Source of the DNA: Microbacterium mangrovi | GTDB lineage: Bacteria > Actinomycetota > Actinomycetes > Actinomycetales > Microbacteriaceae | Direction: 5' to 3' | NCBI RefSeq assembly: GCF_000802305.1 | Contig: NZ_JTDK01000006.1 | Span: forward strand, 930,001 to 994,000 | Length of the DNA: 64,000 nt | In this document: positions 43,330 through 52,852 of the stretch, piece after piece | How the letters are laid out: each line of letters opens with the position of its first letter | How positions within the stretch are numbered: the stretch's first letter is position 1 | The notes under the pieces: model-generated | Databases searched by the model: none | What the model saw: only the letters and a program-made list of their open reading frames with translations | Told to the model about the DNA's origin: nothing | Translations under genes and position numbers: made by a program

Positions 43330-46300
43330 GTGTCGAGCCAGGTGACCGGCGTCGGGGCTTCGAGCGAAGGGGAGTTCGGGGCCAACGAGTGGCTCGTCGA
43401 CGAACTCTACGAGCAATTCAGCAAAGACCGGAACCTGGTCGACAAGGCGTGGTGGCCCATCCTCGAGGCCTACCACCCGTCGACCCCGGCGACGCCCGGG
43501 GCGGCCGCTCCGGCGGCGCCCGCGGCTCCGGCGACCCCCACGACCGAAGCGGCGCCGCCCACGACGCCGATCCCGGTGATCGGCACTCAGCCGGTCGCTC
43601 GCACGACCGCGAAACCGGCCCGTGAACAGCCGATTCCCGCCCAGGCGCCGAAGGTGCAGCCCTCGGTCGGAGAGTCGTCGACCGAGCAGGATGTCGTCAC
43701 TCCGCTGCGCGGCCTGGCCAAGACGCTGGCCACCAACATGGACCAGTCGCTGACCGTCCCCACCGCGACGAGCGTGCGCACCGTGCCGGCCAAGCTCATG
43801 ATCGACAACCGCATCGTGATCAACAACCACATGGGTCGCACGCGCGGCGGCAAGGTCAGCTTCACGCACCTGATCGGGTGGGCGATCATCCAGGCGCTCA
43901 AGGACTTCCCCAGCCAGAACGTGGCCTACGCGGAGGTCGACGGCAAGCCCTCGGTCGTCGCCCCGGCGCATGTCAACCTCGGCATCGCGATCGACATGCC
44001 GCGCCCGGACGGCTCCCGCGCGCTCCTGGTTCCGAGCATCAAGCACGCCGAATCGCTGACGTTCGGCGAATACCTGGCATCGTATGAGGACCTTGTCAAG
44101 CGCGCCCGGGCGAACAAGCTCACCGCAGCCGACTTCCAGGGCACGACGATCTCGCTGACCAACCCGGGCGGCATCGGCACCGAGCACTCCGTGCCACGCC
44201 TCATGCCCGGGCAGGGATGCATCGTGGGCGCCGGCGCACTCGAGTACCCGGCCGCATTCCAGGGGTCCAGCGACAAGACGCTCGCGGGCCTCGGCATCGG
44301 CAAGACGATCACCCTGACGAGCACCTACGACCACCGCGTCATCCAGGGCGCCGGCTCGGGCGAGTTCCTCAAGATCGTGCACCAGCTGCTGATCGGCGAG
44401 CGCCGCTTCTACGACCACATCTTCGCCGCGCTGCGCATCCCGACGGCGCCGATCCGCTGGTCGCAGGACATCAACGTCGACCTCGCGGAGCGCGTCGACA
44501 AGACCGCCCGCGTCCAGGAGCTCATCAACTCCTACCGCGTCCGCGGCCACCTGATGGCCGACATCGACCCCCTCGAGTACGTGCAGCGCACGCACCCCGA
44601 CCTCGAGATCGAGACGCACGGCCTGACCTTCTGGGACCTCGACCGGCAGTTCGTGACCGGCGGCTTCGGCGGTCAGCGCCAGATGAAGCTGCGCGACATC
44701 CTCGGCGTGCTGCGCGACTCGTACTGCCGCACGATCGGCATCGAGTACATGCACATCCAGGACCCGGCCCAGCGACAGTGGTTCCAGGACAACATGGAGG
44801 TCCGGTACGAGAAGCCCGGCCACGACGAGCAGCTGCGCATCCTGTCGAAGCTGAACCAGGCCGAGGCGTTCGAGACGTTCCTGCAGACCAAGTACGTCGG
44901 GCAGAAGCGCTTCAGCCTCGAGGGCAGCGAGTCGCTGGTGCCGCTGCTCGACCAGATCCTGCAGGGCGCCGCGGCGGACGGCCTCGACGGAGCCGTCATC
45001 GGCATGGCCCACCGCGGACGCCTGAACGTCCTCACCAACATCGCCGGAAAGACCTACAGCCAGATCTTCCGCGAGTTCGAAGGCCTCGCAGCCGTCGGCA
45101 ACAAGAGCGGCTCCGGCGACGTGAAGTACCACCTCGGAACCGACGGCACCTTCGTGGCCGACGGCGGCCAGGAGCTTCCCGTGCACCTGGCGGCCAACCC
45201 GTCCCACCTGGAGACGGTCGACGGTGTGGTGGAGGGCATCGCCCGCGCCAAGCAGGACCGCAAGCCGATCGGGTCGTTCACGTACCTGCCGATCCTGGTG
45301 CACGGCGACGCCGCGTTCGCGGGCCAGGGCGTCGTGGTCGAGACCCTGCAGATGTCGCAGCTGCGCGGCTATCGCACCGGCGGCACCATCCACGTGGTCG
45401 TCAACAACCAGGTGGGCTTCACCACGACGCCCGCCGACGGCCACACGTCGGTCTACGCGACCGACGTGGCCAAGACGATCCAGGCGCCGATCCTGCACGT
45501 GAACGGCGACGACCCCGAGGCCGTCGTGCACGTGGCCGAGGTCGCCTACCGCTACCGCCAGGAGTTCCACCGCGACATCGTGATCGACGTGGTCTCGTAC
45601 CGCCGCCGCGGTCACAACGAGGGCGACGACCCGTCGATGACGCAGCCGCTCATGACGAACCTCATCGAGGCCAAGCGCTCGGTGCGCAAGCTCTACACGG
45701 AGGCGCTCGTCGGTCGCGGCGACATCACCGAGGAGGAGTACGACAAGGCCAAGGCCGACTTCCAGGGTCGCCTGGAGGTCGCCTTCGCGGAGACGCACGA
45801 GGCCGAGACCGGCACGTCGCCGATCATCACGGTGGATGCCGCGCACCTCGACCCGTACACCGGCGAGCCGGAGACCACCGCGGTGTCGCGCAATGTCGTG
45901 GAGACCATCGCCGACGCGTTCGTCAACAAGCCCGAGGGCTTCACCGTGCACCCGAAGCTCGCGCAGCTGATGGACCGGCGCGTCAAGATGAGCCGCGAGG
46001 GCGGGGTCGACTGGGGCTTCGGCGAGCTGCTCGCGTTCGGCTCGCTCCTCATGGAGGGCACCGCCGTGCGTCTGGCCGGGCAGGATGCCCAGCGCGGCAC
46101 GTTCGTGCAGCGCCACTCGGTGCTGCACGACCGCGTGAACGGCCAGGAGTGGATCCCGCTGGTGAACCTCTCCGACAGCCAGGCGCGCTTCTGGGTCTAC
46201 AACTCACTGCTCAGCGAGTACGCCGCCATGGCCTACGAGTACGGATACTCCGTCGAGCGCCCGGACGCCCTGGTGCTGTGGGAGGCGCAGTTCGGCGACT

Positions 46301-47028
46301 TCGCCAACGGCGCGCAGTCGGTCATCGACGAGTACATCTCCGCCGCCGATCAGAAGTGGGGTCAGCAGTCGAGCCTCGTGCTGCTGCTGCCGCACGGCTA
46401 TGAGGGCCAAGGACCGGACCACTCCTCGGCGCGCATCGAGCGCTACCTGCAGATGTGCGCGCAGAACAACATGACCGTCGCCCGGCCGTCGACGCCGGCG
46501 TCGTACTTCCACCTGCTGCGCCGCCAGGCCTATGCCCGGCCGCGCCGGCCGCTCGTGGTCTTCACCCCGAAGGCGATGCTGCGCCTGCGGGATGCGACGA
46601 GCCCGATCGAGGACTTCCTGCAGGGCCGGTTCGAGCCCGTGCTGGACGACAGCCGTCCGCTCGACAAGCAGAACGTGAAGCGCGTGCTGCTGCACTCGGG
46701 CAAGATCCACTGGGATCTGCGGGCCGAGCTCACCAAGAACCCGAACGACCAGATCGCACTCGTTCGTCTCGAGCAGTTCTATCCGGCTCCCGTGGACGAG
46801 CTCAACGCCGTCGTCGACAGCTACCCGAACGCCGAGCTGGTGTGGGTGCAGGAAGAGCCGGAGAACCAGGGCGCCTGGCCGTTCATCTCGCTCGAGGTCG
46901 TCAAGCACCTGCACGGACGAACCATCAAGCGCGTGTCGCGGCCGGCCGCGGCGTCGCCGGCGACCGGTTCGCCGAAGGTGCATGCTGCGCAATCGGCTGA
47001 ACTGCTGCGCTCCGCGCTGAGCCTCTGA
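43330..47028 (+). CDS. kgd: Multifunctional 2-oxoglutarate metabolism enzyme (E1/decarboxylase with E2-like domain)
   Basis: Converts 2-oxoglutarate toward succinyl-CoA or succinic semialdehyde in the TCA cycle, with thiamine diphosphate. Layout: E1 N-terminal helix (ANEWLVDELYEQFSKD), an Ala/Pro/Thr linker (about 50-120), an E2-type acyltransferase core with DHRVIQGAGSGEF (His335), then the E1 part with GMAHRGRLNVL (558-568, His561) and HVNGDDPEAV for TPP. This fusion is the hallmark of actinobacterial Kgd/OdhA. Length 1232 is near the mycobacterial one. GTG start. Confidence 0.96.
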   Translation: MSSQVTGVGASSEGEFGANEWLVDELYEQFSKDRNLVDKAWWPILEAYHPSTPATPGAAAPAAPAAPATPTTEAAPPTTPIPVIGTQPVARTTAKPAREQPIPAQAPKVQPSVGESSTEQDVVTPLRGLAKTLATNMDQSLTVPTATSVRTVPAKLMIDNRIVINNHMGRTRGGKVSFTHLIGWAIIQALKDFPSQNVAYAEVDGKPSVVAPAHVNLGIAIDMPRPDGSRALLVPSIKHAESLTFGEYLASYEDLVKRARANKLTAADFQGTTISLTNPGGIGTEHSVPRLMPGQGCIVGAGALEYPAAFQGSSDKTLAGLGIGKTITLTSTYDHRVIQGAGSGEFLKIVHQLLIGERRFYDHIFAALRIPTAPIRWSQDINVDLAERVDKTARVQELINSYRVRGHLMADIDPLEYVQRTHPDLEIETHGLTFWDLDRQFVTGGFGGQRQMKLRDILGVLRDSYCRTIGIEYMHIQDPAQRQWFQDNMEVRYEKPGHDEQLRILSKLNQAEAFETFLQTKYVGQKRFSLEGSESLVPLLDQILQGAAADGLDGAVIGMAHRGRLNVLTNIAGKTYSQIFREFEGLAAVGNKSGSGDVKYHLGTDGTFVADGGQELPVHLAANPSHLETVDGVVEGIARAKQDRKPIGSFTYLPILVHGDAAFAGQGVVVETLQMSQLRGYRTGGTIHVVVNNQVGFTTTPADGHTSVYATDVAKTIQAPILHVNGDDPEAVVHVAEVAYRYRQEFHRDIVIDVVSYRRRGHNEGDDPSMTQPLMTNLIEAKRSVRKLYTEALVGRGDITEEEYDKAKADFQGRLEVAFAETHEAETGTSPIITVDAAHLDPYTGEPETTAVSRNVVETIADAFVNKPEGFTVHPKLAQLMDRRVKMSREGGVDWGFGELLAFGSLLMEGTAVRLAGQDAQRGTFVQRHSVLHDRVNGQEWIPLVNLSDSQARFWVYNSLLSEYAAMAYEYGYSVERPDALVLWEAQFGDFANGAQSVIDEYISAADQKWGQQSSLVLLLPHGYEGQGPDHSSARIERYLQMCAQNNMTVARPSTPASYFHLLRRQAYARPRRPLVVFTPKAMLRLRDATSPIEDFLQGRFEPVLDDSRPLDKQNVKRVLLHSGKIHWDLRAELTKNPNDQIALVRLEQFYPAPVDELNAVVDSYPNAELVWVQEEPENQGAWPFISLEVVKHLHGRTIKRVSRPAAASPATGSPKVHAAQSAELLRSALSL

Positions 47029-47051
47029 TCGCCCGCCCGCGTCGCGTCGCG

Positions 47052-47933
47052 GTGCTCGTGAACCCCGCGGCGCGGGGCCGGGCACCGCGGCGCGCGGTGG
47101 CAGATGCCGTCGCGCGGCTCGTGGCGGCGGGCATCGAGGCGGTGGTCGTCGGCGGCGTGCACGCGGCCGACTCGGCGCGGATGCTGCGCGGCGCCCTCGA
47201 CGAGGGGGTGGATGCCGTGGTGTCCGCCGGCGGCGACGGCACCGTGCACATCGCCCTGCAGGAGTTGTCCGGCACCGCGGTCCCCCTCGCGGTGCTGCCC
47301 GTCGGCACCGGGAACGACTTCGCCGCCGCCCTCGGGATCCGCTCCGTCGATCAGGCGCTCCGGCTCATCCTCACGGGCCGGACCCGCGCCGTGGATGTCG
47401 CCCGCGTCGATCGCGCCGGGCTGCCGTCAGTGCTCTTCGGCACGATCCTCGCGGCCGGCTTCGACTCCCGGGTGAACGACCGGGCGAACCGGATGCGCCA
47501 CCCGCGGGGCCAGGCGCGCTACACGCTGGCGCTGCTGGCCGAGTTCACCCGGCTGCACAGCGAACCCTTCCGGGTCACGTGGACGGATGCCGACGGCCGC
47601 CGTCACGAGATCGCGGATGACCTCGTGCTCGCAGCTGTCGCCAACGGTCGCTCCTACGGGGGCGGCATCCCGATCGCGCCGGATGCAGACGTCGCCGACG
47701 GCCTTCTCGATCTCGTCGTCGTCCGGGACGTCTCCCGTCGCCGGATGCTGCGCTTTCTGCCGAGTGCGTACCGGGGCACCCACTGGCGCATCCGCGAAGT
47801 GTCGATGCAGCGCGCCCGCATGGTCCGGATCGAAGCGGACGGCGTCACCGGGTACGCCGACGGCGATGCCGTCGGCCCACTGCCCCTCACCGTCTCGGTG
47901 CTCCCCGGCGTCCTGCGCGTGTTCTCGGACTGA
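47052..47933 (+). CDS. Diacylglycerol kinase-like lipid kinase (DagK/YegS family)
   Basis: GGDGT (60-64) and GTGNDFA (85-91) are the nucleotide-binding motifs of the DagK/LCB5 family, which phosphorylate diacylglycerol or related lipids. The chain starts right at the first strand (MLVNPAARGR), slightly short at the N-terminus. No standard start codon lies between the Kgd stop and the GTG at 47052, so this start is kept. 293 residues. Confidence 0.88.
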   Translation: MLVNPAARGRAPRRAVADAVARLVAAGIEAVVVGGVHAADSARMLRGALDEGVDAVVSAGGDGTVHIALQELSGTAVPLAVLPVGTGNDFAAALGIRSVDQALRLILTGRTRAVDVARVDRAGLPSVLFGTILAAGFDSRVNDRANRMRHPRGQARYTLALLAEFTRLHSEPFRVTWTDADGRRHEIADDLVLAAVANGRSYGGGIPIAPDADVADGLLDLVVVRDVSRRRMLRFLPSAYRGTHWRIREVSMQRARMVRIEADGVTGYADGDAVGPLPLTVSVLPGVLRVFSD

Positions 47934-47952
47934 CGGGCACCGTGTCAGCGCG

Positions 47953-48195
47953 TCAGGTGGTGACGTGCGCGTCGCGCAGACGCTCGAGCACCATGTCGCG
48001 CAGCTGCTCGGGGGCAGCCTCCTTGCACGACCGGGCGAGCACCTCGGTGAGGGTGCGCGAAACCAGCGCCTCGTCGCGGCATCCCGGGCAATTGTCCAGA
48101 TGCTCGCGGATGTCAGCCTGCGAGGTCGTGCAGACCTCGTGCCGCAGATACTCCTCGAGGTCGCGCCTCGTCTTCTCGCAGCCGCAGTCGCTCAT
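47953..48195 (-). CDS. rsrA: Zinc-binding anti-sigma factor (RsrA type)
   Basis: 80 residues with the ZAS motif: HLDNCPGC (His32, Cys36, Cys39). [19 protein letters not shown] adds further Cys. Under thiol-oxidative stress a disulfide forms, zinc leaves and the sigma factor is released. The ATG overlaps the SigR stop by 4 nt. Confidence 0.93.
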   Translation of the reverse strand: MSDCGCEKTRRDLEEYLRHEVCTTSQADIREHLDNCPGCRDEALVSRTLTEVLARSCKEAAPEQLRDMVLERLRDAHVTT

Positions 48196-48893
48196 TTCTT
48201 GCTCCTTGTCGCGGCGGTGTCGATGCCGCGCTCCTTTGCATAGTCGGCCAGAAGGTCACGAAGCATCCGCCTGCCGCGGTGCAGGCGGCTCATGACCGTG
48301 CCGATCGGGGTCTTCATGATGTCGGCGATCTCCTGGTAGGCGAATCCCTCGACATCGGCGAGGTACACCGCGAGGCGGAAGTCCTCGGGAAGCGCCTGCA
48401 GCGCGTCCTTGACGACGGATGCCGGCATCCGGTCGATCGCTTCGGCCTCGGCCGAGCGGGTGCTGGTCGAGGTGGTCGACTCGGCCCCGCCGAGCTGCCA
48501 GTCCTCGAGATCGTCGATCGCGCCCTGGTAGGGCTCCCGCTGCTTCTTGCGGTAGATGTTGATGTACGTATTGGTGAGGATCCGGTACAGCCACGCCTTG
48601 AGGTTGGTGCCCTGCTTGAACGTGGCCCACGACGCGAACGCCTTGACGAAGGTCTCCTGCACGAGATCGGCCGCATCGGCGGGGTTCCGGGTCATGCGCA
48701 TCGCGGCGGCGTACAGCTGATCCATGAAGGGCAGTGCCTGCTCTTCGAACTGTGCGCGCGTCTGCGCCGCCTCATCGTGCGGTGTCGTGGCCTGCTCTTC
48801 CATCATGCGCCAGTCTACGGGCGTGAGGCTCGGCAGCCACTGCGACGGCTCGGATGCCGGGGCATCCGGGCGTCGTTCCAGGGTGGCGATCAT
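48192..48893 (-). CDS. sigR: ECF sigma factor of thiol-oxidative stress (SigR/SigH type)
   Basis: Region 2 ([35 protein letters not shown]) and region 4 ([44 protein letters not shown], given here only as its positions near 155-200) are complete. The partner anti-sigma gene follows. ATG at 48893 has AAGGAG 4 nt upstream, giving an extension of about 29 residues before [11 protein letters not shown] SigR-type promoter lies upstream, so the gene is probably autoregulated. Confidence 0.94.
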   Translation of the reverse strand: MIATLERRPDAPASEPSQWLPSLTPVDWRMMEEQATTPHDEAAQTRAQFEEQALPFMDQLYAAAMRMTRNPADAADLVQETFVKAFASWATFKQGTNLKAWLYRILTNTYINIYRKKQREPYQGAIDDLEDWQLGGAESTTSTSTRSAEAEAIDRMPASVVKDALQALPEDFRLAVYLADVEGFAYQEIADIMKTPIGTVMSRLHRGRRMLRDLLADYAKERGIDTAATRSKK

Positions 48894-48923
48894 TCGGCTC
48901 CTTGAGAGGTTTCAGTATGGTAG

Positions 48924-48950
48924 AACCCGATGACCGTCGATCAGTATTCC
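48924..48950 (-). promoter_or_regulatory. SigR-type promoter of sigR-rsrA
   Basis: On the minus strand GGAAT (48946-48950), 19 bp, GTT (48924-48926), matching the GGAAT-N18/19-GTT consensus of SigR/SigH. It lies about 30 nt before sigR and overlaps the aroA start on the other strand. Confidence 0.75.
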
Positions 48951-50276
48951 CCGAAGACCCGGCGAACTGCCGGATCATGGTCCGCCCCCGTGGCTCCCGG
49001 CCCCCTGCAGGCGGTCGTCACCGTGCCCGGATCCAAGTCGCTGACCAACCGCGAGTTGATTCTCTCCGCGATCGCCGAGGGTCCGAGTCGCCTGCGCGCT
49101 CCCCTTCATTCGGACGACTCCGCCCGGATGACGGACGCCCTGCGCACGCTCGGGGTGGAGGTGGAGGAGGAGCCGGCCCTCGACGGGCACGGGACCGATC
49201 TGCGCATCCAGCCGGTCGCGCCGTTCACGGGCGGCGTCACGGTGGACTGCGGCCAAGCCGGAACGGTGATGCGGTTCGTCGCGGCCGTGGCCGGCTTCGC
49301 GCGCGGTGACGTCACCCTGACCGCTCACGCGAGCGCCCTGCACCGGCCCATGGGGCAGATGATCAAAGCGCTGCGCGACATCGGCGTCGACATCGACGAC
49401 GGCGGCCACTGGGCCCTCCCGTTCACGGTGCGCGGACGAGGCCACGTGCGCGGCGGCGAGATCTCGATCGACGCGAGCGCCTCCAGCCAGTTCGTGTCCG
49501 GGCTGCTGCTGGCCGCGCCCCGCTTCGACGTGGGCCTGCACCTGAAGCACACCGGCGCGCGCGTGCCGAGCATGCCGCACATCGACATGACGATCGACAC
49601 CCTGGCCCATCGCGGCGTCCAGGTGGAGCGTCCCAGCGCCACCGAGTGGATCGTCCCGGCCGGAGCCCTGCGCGGCAAGGACGTCGCGATCGAGCCCGAC
49701 CTGTCCAACGCGGCCCCGTTCCTGGCGGCCGCGATGATCGCCGGCGGCCAGGTCTCGGTGACCGGCTGGCCGCCGCACTCGACCCAGCCCGGCGCGCTGC
49801 TGCCCGACATCCTGCAGGAGATGGGCGCCCGCGCCACCCGCCGGAGTCGTGCGCTCACGGTCAGCGCGAACTCCGGCATCCACGCAGTGACGCTCGACCT
49901 CTCGGCGGCGAGCGAGCTGACCCCCACCCTGTTCGCCCTCGCCGCGTTCGCGGACGGCCCCAGCACGTTCCACGGCATCGGGCACATCCGCGGGCACGAG
50001 ACCGACCGGATCGCGGCGCTGGTGAACAACCTGCGCGCGCTCGGCGGCGAAGCCGAAGAGCTCGAGGACGGCATCCGCATCGTCCCGCGTCCGCTGCACG
50101 GCGGCCTCTGGAAGGCCCACCACGACCACCGCATGGCCACCACCGGCGCGCTCCTCGGCCTGCGGGTGCCAGGCGTGGAGGTCGACGACATCGGCACGAC
50201 CTCGAAGACCATGCCCGAGTTCCCGCAGCTGTGGCAGCGGATGCTCGGCGGCGAATCAGGGGATGCCGCGGCCTGA
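48930..50276 (+). CDS. aroA: 5-enolpyruvylshikimate-3-phosphate synthase
   Basis: Sixth step of the shikimate pathway. PGSKSLTNR (33-41) binds substrate phosphate, CGQAGTVMRF is the PEP-side loop, and HDHRMATTGAL is the late conserved motif. Length 448 is typical. The ATG lies 8 nt past TATGGT, so transcription may begin at or near it. The gene is divergent from sigR, and rsgA follows 12 nt after its stop. Confidence 0.96.
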   Translation: MTVDQYSPKTRRTAGSWSAPVAPGPLQAVVTVPGSKSLTNRELILSAIAEGPSRLRAPLHSDDSARMTDALRTLGVEVEEEPALDGHGTDLRIQPVAPFTGGVTVDCGQAGTVMRFVAAVAGFARGDVTLTAHASALHRPMGQMIKALRDIGVDIDDGGHWALPFTVRGRGHVRGGEISIDASASSQFVSGLLLAAPRFDVGLHLKHTGARVPSMPHIDMTIDTLAHRGVQVERPSATEWIVPAGALRGKDVAIEPDLSNAAPFLAAAMIAGGQVSVTGWPPHSTQPGALLPDILQEMGARATRRSRALTVSANSGIHAVTLDLSAASELTPTLFALAAFADGPSTFHGIGHIRGHETDRIAALVNNLRALGGEAEELEDGIRIVPRPLHGGLWKAHHDHRMATTGALLGLRVPGVEVDDIGTTSKTMPEFPQLWQRMLGGESGDAAA

Positions 50277-50288
50277 GCCGCGCACGCG

Positions 50289-51335
50289 ATGAGCTGGCTC
50301 GACGACCCCGACGACGACGAACCGGAGTTCGACGAATCCGACATCCGGATGCGGCCGAACCCCAAGGGCAACCGGCCGCGCACCAAGCGGCGCCCCGCCC
50401 ATGCGGACGCGCGCATCGCGCGCGTCCTGGGAGTGGATCGCGGGCGGTACACGGTGCTCGTCGACGAGGACGAGCCGTCCGAGCACGAGGTCACGGCGAC
50501 CCGGGCACGAGAGCTGCGCCGTCAGCCCATCGTCACCGGCGACCGGGCGCGCGTCGTCGGCGATGTGTCCGGCGATGCCGGGACGCTCGCGCGCATCGTC
50601 GGCATCGAGGAGCGCACGACCCTGCTGCGCCGCAGCGCCGACGACACCGACCAGGTGGAGCGGGTCATCGTCGCCAACGCCGACCAGATGCTCATCGTGG
50701 TCGCCGCGGCCGACCCGGAGCCGCGGGCGCGTCTGGTCGACCGGTACCTCGTGGCGGCCCTGGATGCCGGCATCCGTCCGCTCCTGGTCGTCACGAAGAC
50801 CGATCTGAGCGACCCGGCCGAGTTTCTGCGGCACTTCGACGGCCTCGACCTGCAGGTGTTCACGAGCGCCCGCGGCGCGATGCCGACCGACGAGATCGGT
50901 GCCGCACTGGTGGGCCATGCGACGGTGTTCGTGGGGCACTCGGGCGTGGGCAAGTCGACCCTCGTCAACGCGCTCGTCCCGACCGCCGACCGGGCCACGG
51001 GGCATGTGAACGAGGTCACCGGCCGCGGACGCCACACGTCGAGCTCGACCGTGTCCCTGCGCTACCGCGGCGCGGACGGCAGCGGATGGGTCATCGACAC
51101 CCCCGGGGTGCGCTCGTTCGGCCTGGGGCACGTGAATCCCGACCACATCCTCGCCGCCTACACGGACCTCGCCGAGATCGCCGAGGACTGCCCGCGCGGC
51201 TGCACGCACCTGCCCGATGCGCCCGACTGCGCGATCATCGAGGCGGTCGCCGCCGGCGAGCTGGGCGACACCGGCCCAGGGCGCCTGGACTCCCTGCAGC
51301 GGCTTCTGGCGACCTTCGCGGACCGCGAGCGATAG
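50289..51335 (+). CDS. rsgA: Ribosome biogenesis GTPase
   Basis: Matures the 30S subunit. The circularly permuted GTPase has TKTD (169-172, G4) before the P-loop GHSGVGKS (216-223) and DTPG (270-273). An OB fold precedes, and a zinc finger with CPRGCTHLPDAPDC lies at the C-terminus. Length 348 is normal. It is cotranscribed with aroA. Confidence 0.96.
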   Translation: MSWLDDPDDDEPEFDESDIRMRPNPKGNRPRTKRRPAHADARIARVLGVDRGRYTVLVDEDEPSEHEVTATRARELRRQPIVTGDRARVVGDVSGDAGTLARIVGIEERTTLLRRSADDTDQVERVIVANADQMLIVVAAADPEPRARLVDRYLVAALDAGIRPLLVVTKTDLSDPAEFLRHFDGLDLQVFTSARGAMPTDEIGAALVGHATVFVGHSGVGKSTLVNALVPTADRATGHVNEVTGRGRHTSSSTVSLRYRGADGSGWVIDTPGVRSFGLGHVNPDHILAAYTDLAEIAEDCPRGCTHLPDAPDCAIIEAVAAGELGDTGPGRLDSLQRLLATFADRER

Positions 51336-51373
51336 GTTCGCCGGACGCTCGGTCCGCGGGCCTGTGCACGCCG

Positions 51374-51379
51374 TAGGGT
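51374..51379 (+). promoter_or_regulatory. -10 box of leaderless bcp promoter
   Basis: TAGGGT, 7 nt before ATG 51387. It also speaks against the GTG at 51378, which would overlap it. Confidence 0.55.
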
Positions 51380-51386
51380 GGATCCC

Positions 51387-51854
51387 ATGCCGACTCTGCA
51401 GACCTCCGACCCCGCCCCCGACTTCACTCTCCACGACCAGGACGGCACCCCCGTTTCGCTCCACGACCTGCGCGGCACGCGCGTGGTGCTGTACTTCTAC
51501 CCCGCCGCGATGACGCCCGGCTGCACCACCGAGGCCTGCGACTTCCGCGACAGCCTGGCCTCGCTGACCGGAGCCGGATACACCGTGCTCGGAGTCTCCC
51601 GGGACAGCGAGGAGAAGCTGCGGGAGTTCCGCGAGCGCGACGCGCTCACCTTCCCCCTGCTGAGCGACCCCGACCACGCGGTCCACGACGCCTACGGCGC
51701 CTGGGGCGAGAAGATGAACTACGGCAAGAAGATCGAGGGCGTCCTGCGGTCGACGTTCGTCATCGACGAAGACGGACGCATCCTGCACGCGCTCTACAAC
51801 GTCAAAGCCACCGGCCACGTCGCCCGCGTGCGCAAGCTGGTCGGCCTGGACTGA
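51387..51854 (+). CDS. bcp: Thiol peroxidase of BCP/PrxQ type
   Basis: Reduces hydrogen peroxide and organic peroxides. The peroxidatic Cys in TPGCTTEACDFRD is followed five residues later by a second Cys that may act in resolving, as in atypical two-Cys BCP. The early PAPDFTLHDQDG segment is typical. 155 residues, cytoplasmic. Confidence 0.94.
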   Translation: MPTLQTSDPAPDFTLHDQDGTPVSLHDLRGTRVVLYFYPAAMTPGCTTEACDFRDSLASLTGAGYTVLGVSRDSEEKLREFRERDALTFPLLSDPDHAVHDAYGAWGEKMNYGKKIEGVLRSTFVIDEDGRILHALYNVKATGHVARVRKLVGLD

Positions 51855-51882
51855 CCCCGGACGCCCGGGGCGTCGCGCAGGC

Positions 51883-52293
51883 TCAATCGCGGCGGGATGC
51901 CCCGGCCTGGCGGACGGCGAGCACCAGGACGACCAGTCCGACGATCGCCGGCACGGCCAGCACCAGCCCGATCAGGGGCTGCGCGTAGGCGCCGGTGAGC
52001 GCGCCGAGCGCGACCGCGAGCACCAGGAGCTGCACGACGATGCCGCCCGAGCGGCCCCAGGAGGCTCCGCGCCATGTCGCCGCGGCGAACGCTCCGACCG
52101 CCGCCGCACCGAGCACCGTCAGCACGATGAGGGCGATGCCGCTCACCGGGTCGACGACGTCCCCGATGAGGAGATCGACGACCTGGACACCGGCGAGGAT
52201 CAGCACGCCGAGGCACTCCAGGGCGAGGATGACCGCTCCGGCTCGGGCCGCTCCGCGCCCGGGCGCGTGGTCGCTGGCAGGCTCGTGTGTCAT
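51883..52293 (-). CDS. Hypothetical four-helix membrane protein
   Basis: 136 residues with four hydrophobic segments (ILALECLGVLILAGVQVVDLL, VSGIALIVLTVLGAAAVGAFAAA, IVVQLLVLAVALGALTGAY, LIGLVLAVPAIVGLVVLVLAV; each given as the helix core). AAGGAG lies 7 nt before ATG 52293, which decides the start. It is divergent from whiB1; the shared 249-bp upstream region is AT-richer than its surroundings and holds two TTCGAA sites (52385 and 52398). Confidence 0.65.
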   Translation of the reverse strand: MTHEPASDHAPGRGAARAGAVILALECLGVLILAGVQVVDLLIGDVVDPVSGIALIVLTVLGAAAVGAFAAATWRGASWGRSGGIVVQLLVLAVALGALTGAYAQPLIGLVLAVPAIVGLVVLVLAVRQAGASRRD

Positions 52294-52542
52294 CCCAGGT
52301 CTCCTTCGGGATTCGGGGCGGGGTGTTGTGCAGAACGTCCAACGGTGCGCATGAGCGCTCAGCAACTTCTACAGAAAAGCCCCCTTCGAAGTCTTGATTC
52401 GAATGCAGAGCTATGAAAAAATCGAAAAGTTGTGTGCTCCCACAGTGGCGTGGGGCGAGCTCCCGCTCGCGCACCATTCAGAATAGCGTCCCGCGTTCTG
52501 AGACTGATTGACACGACTCCCCCGACCCCAAGGAGCACCCGC

Positions 52543-52791
52543 ATGGATTGGCGCGACAAGGCCGCCTGCCTCACTGTCGACCCCGAACTCTTCTTCCCCG
52601 TCGGTAACACCGGCCCGGCAGTCGACCAGATCGAGAAGGCGAAGGCCGTCTGCGCCCGGTGCACCGTCACCGAGATCTGCCTGCAGTACGCCCTCGAGAC
52701 CGGCCAGGACTCGGGCGTGTGGGGCGGCCTCTCCGAAGACGAGCGCCGTGCCCTCAAGCGTCGCGCCGCCCGCGCGCGTCGAGCGTCCTGA
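52543..52791 (+). CDS. whiB1: WhiB1 iron-sulfur transcription regulator
   Basis: An 82-residue Wbl protein binding a [4Fe-4S] cluster by Cys9, Cys37, Cys40 and Cys46. GVWGG (58-62) is the turn, and the basic tail LKRRAARARRAS binds DNA. The start MDWRDKAACLTVDPELFFPV matches WhiB1 of mycobacteria nearly residue for residue. WhiB1 partners the primary sigma factor and senses nitric oxide. AAGGAG precedes the ATG at 52543. It lies beside pdtaS, as in mycobacteria. Confidence 0.94.
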   Translation: MDWRDKAACLTVDPELFFPVGNTGPAVDQIEKAKAVCARCTVTEICLQYALETGQDSGVWGGLSEDERRALKRRAARARRAS

Positions 52792-52812
52792 GCGCCGCTC
52801 CCCCGAACGACG

Positions 52813-52845
52813 AAACCGCGTCCGGCTCCGTGCCGGACGCGGTTT
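52813..52845. terminator. Bidirectional intrinsic terminator between whiB1 and pdtaS
   Basis: A 13-bp stem AAACCGCGTCCGG / CCGGACGCGGTTT with a 7-nt loop and T/A-ends on both sides lies between the convergent whiB1 and pdtaS genes. Confidence 0.85.
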
Positions 52846-52852
52846 TCGCTGA

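Noticed and set aside
43291..46128. 945-codon frame on the minus strand
   Set aside because: It lies opposite kgd, whose catalytic motifs are complete; the minus product is Val/Arg-rich and motif-free.
52385..52403. Two TTCGAA sites upstream of whiB1 as an operator
   Set aside because: Six-base palindromes 13 bp apart are too short to claim; noted only in the neighbouring gene entry.
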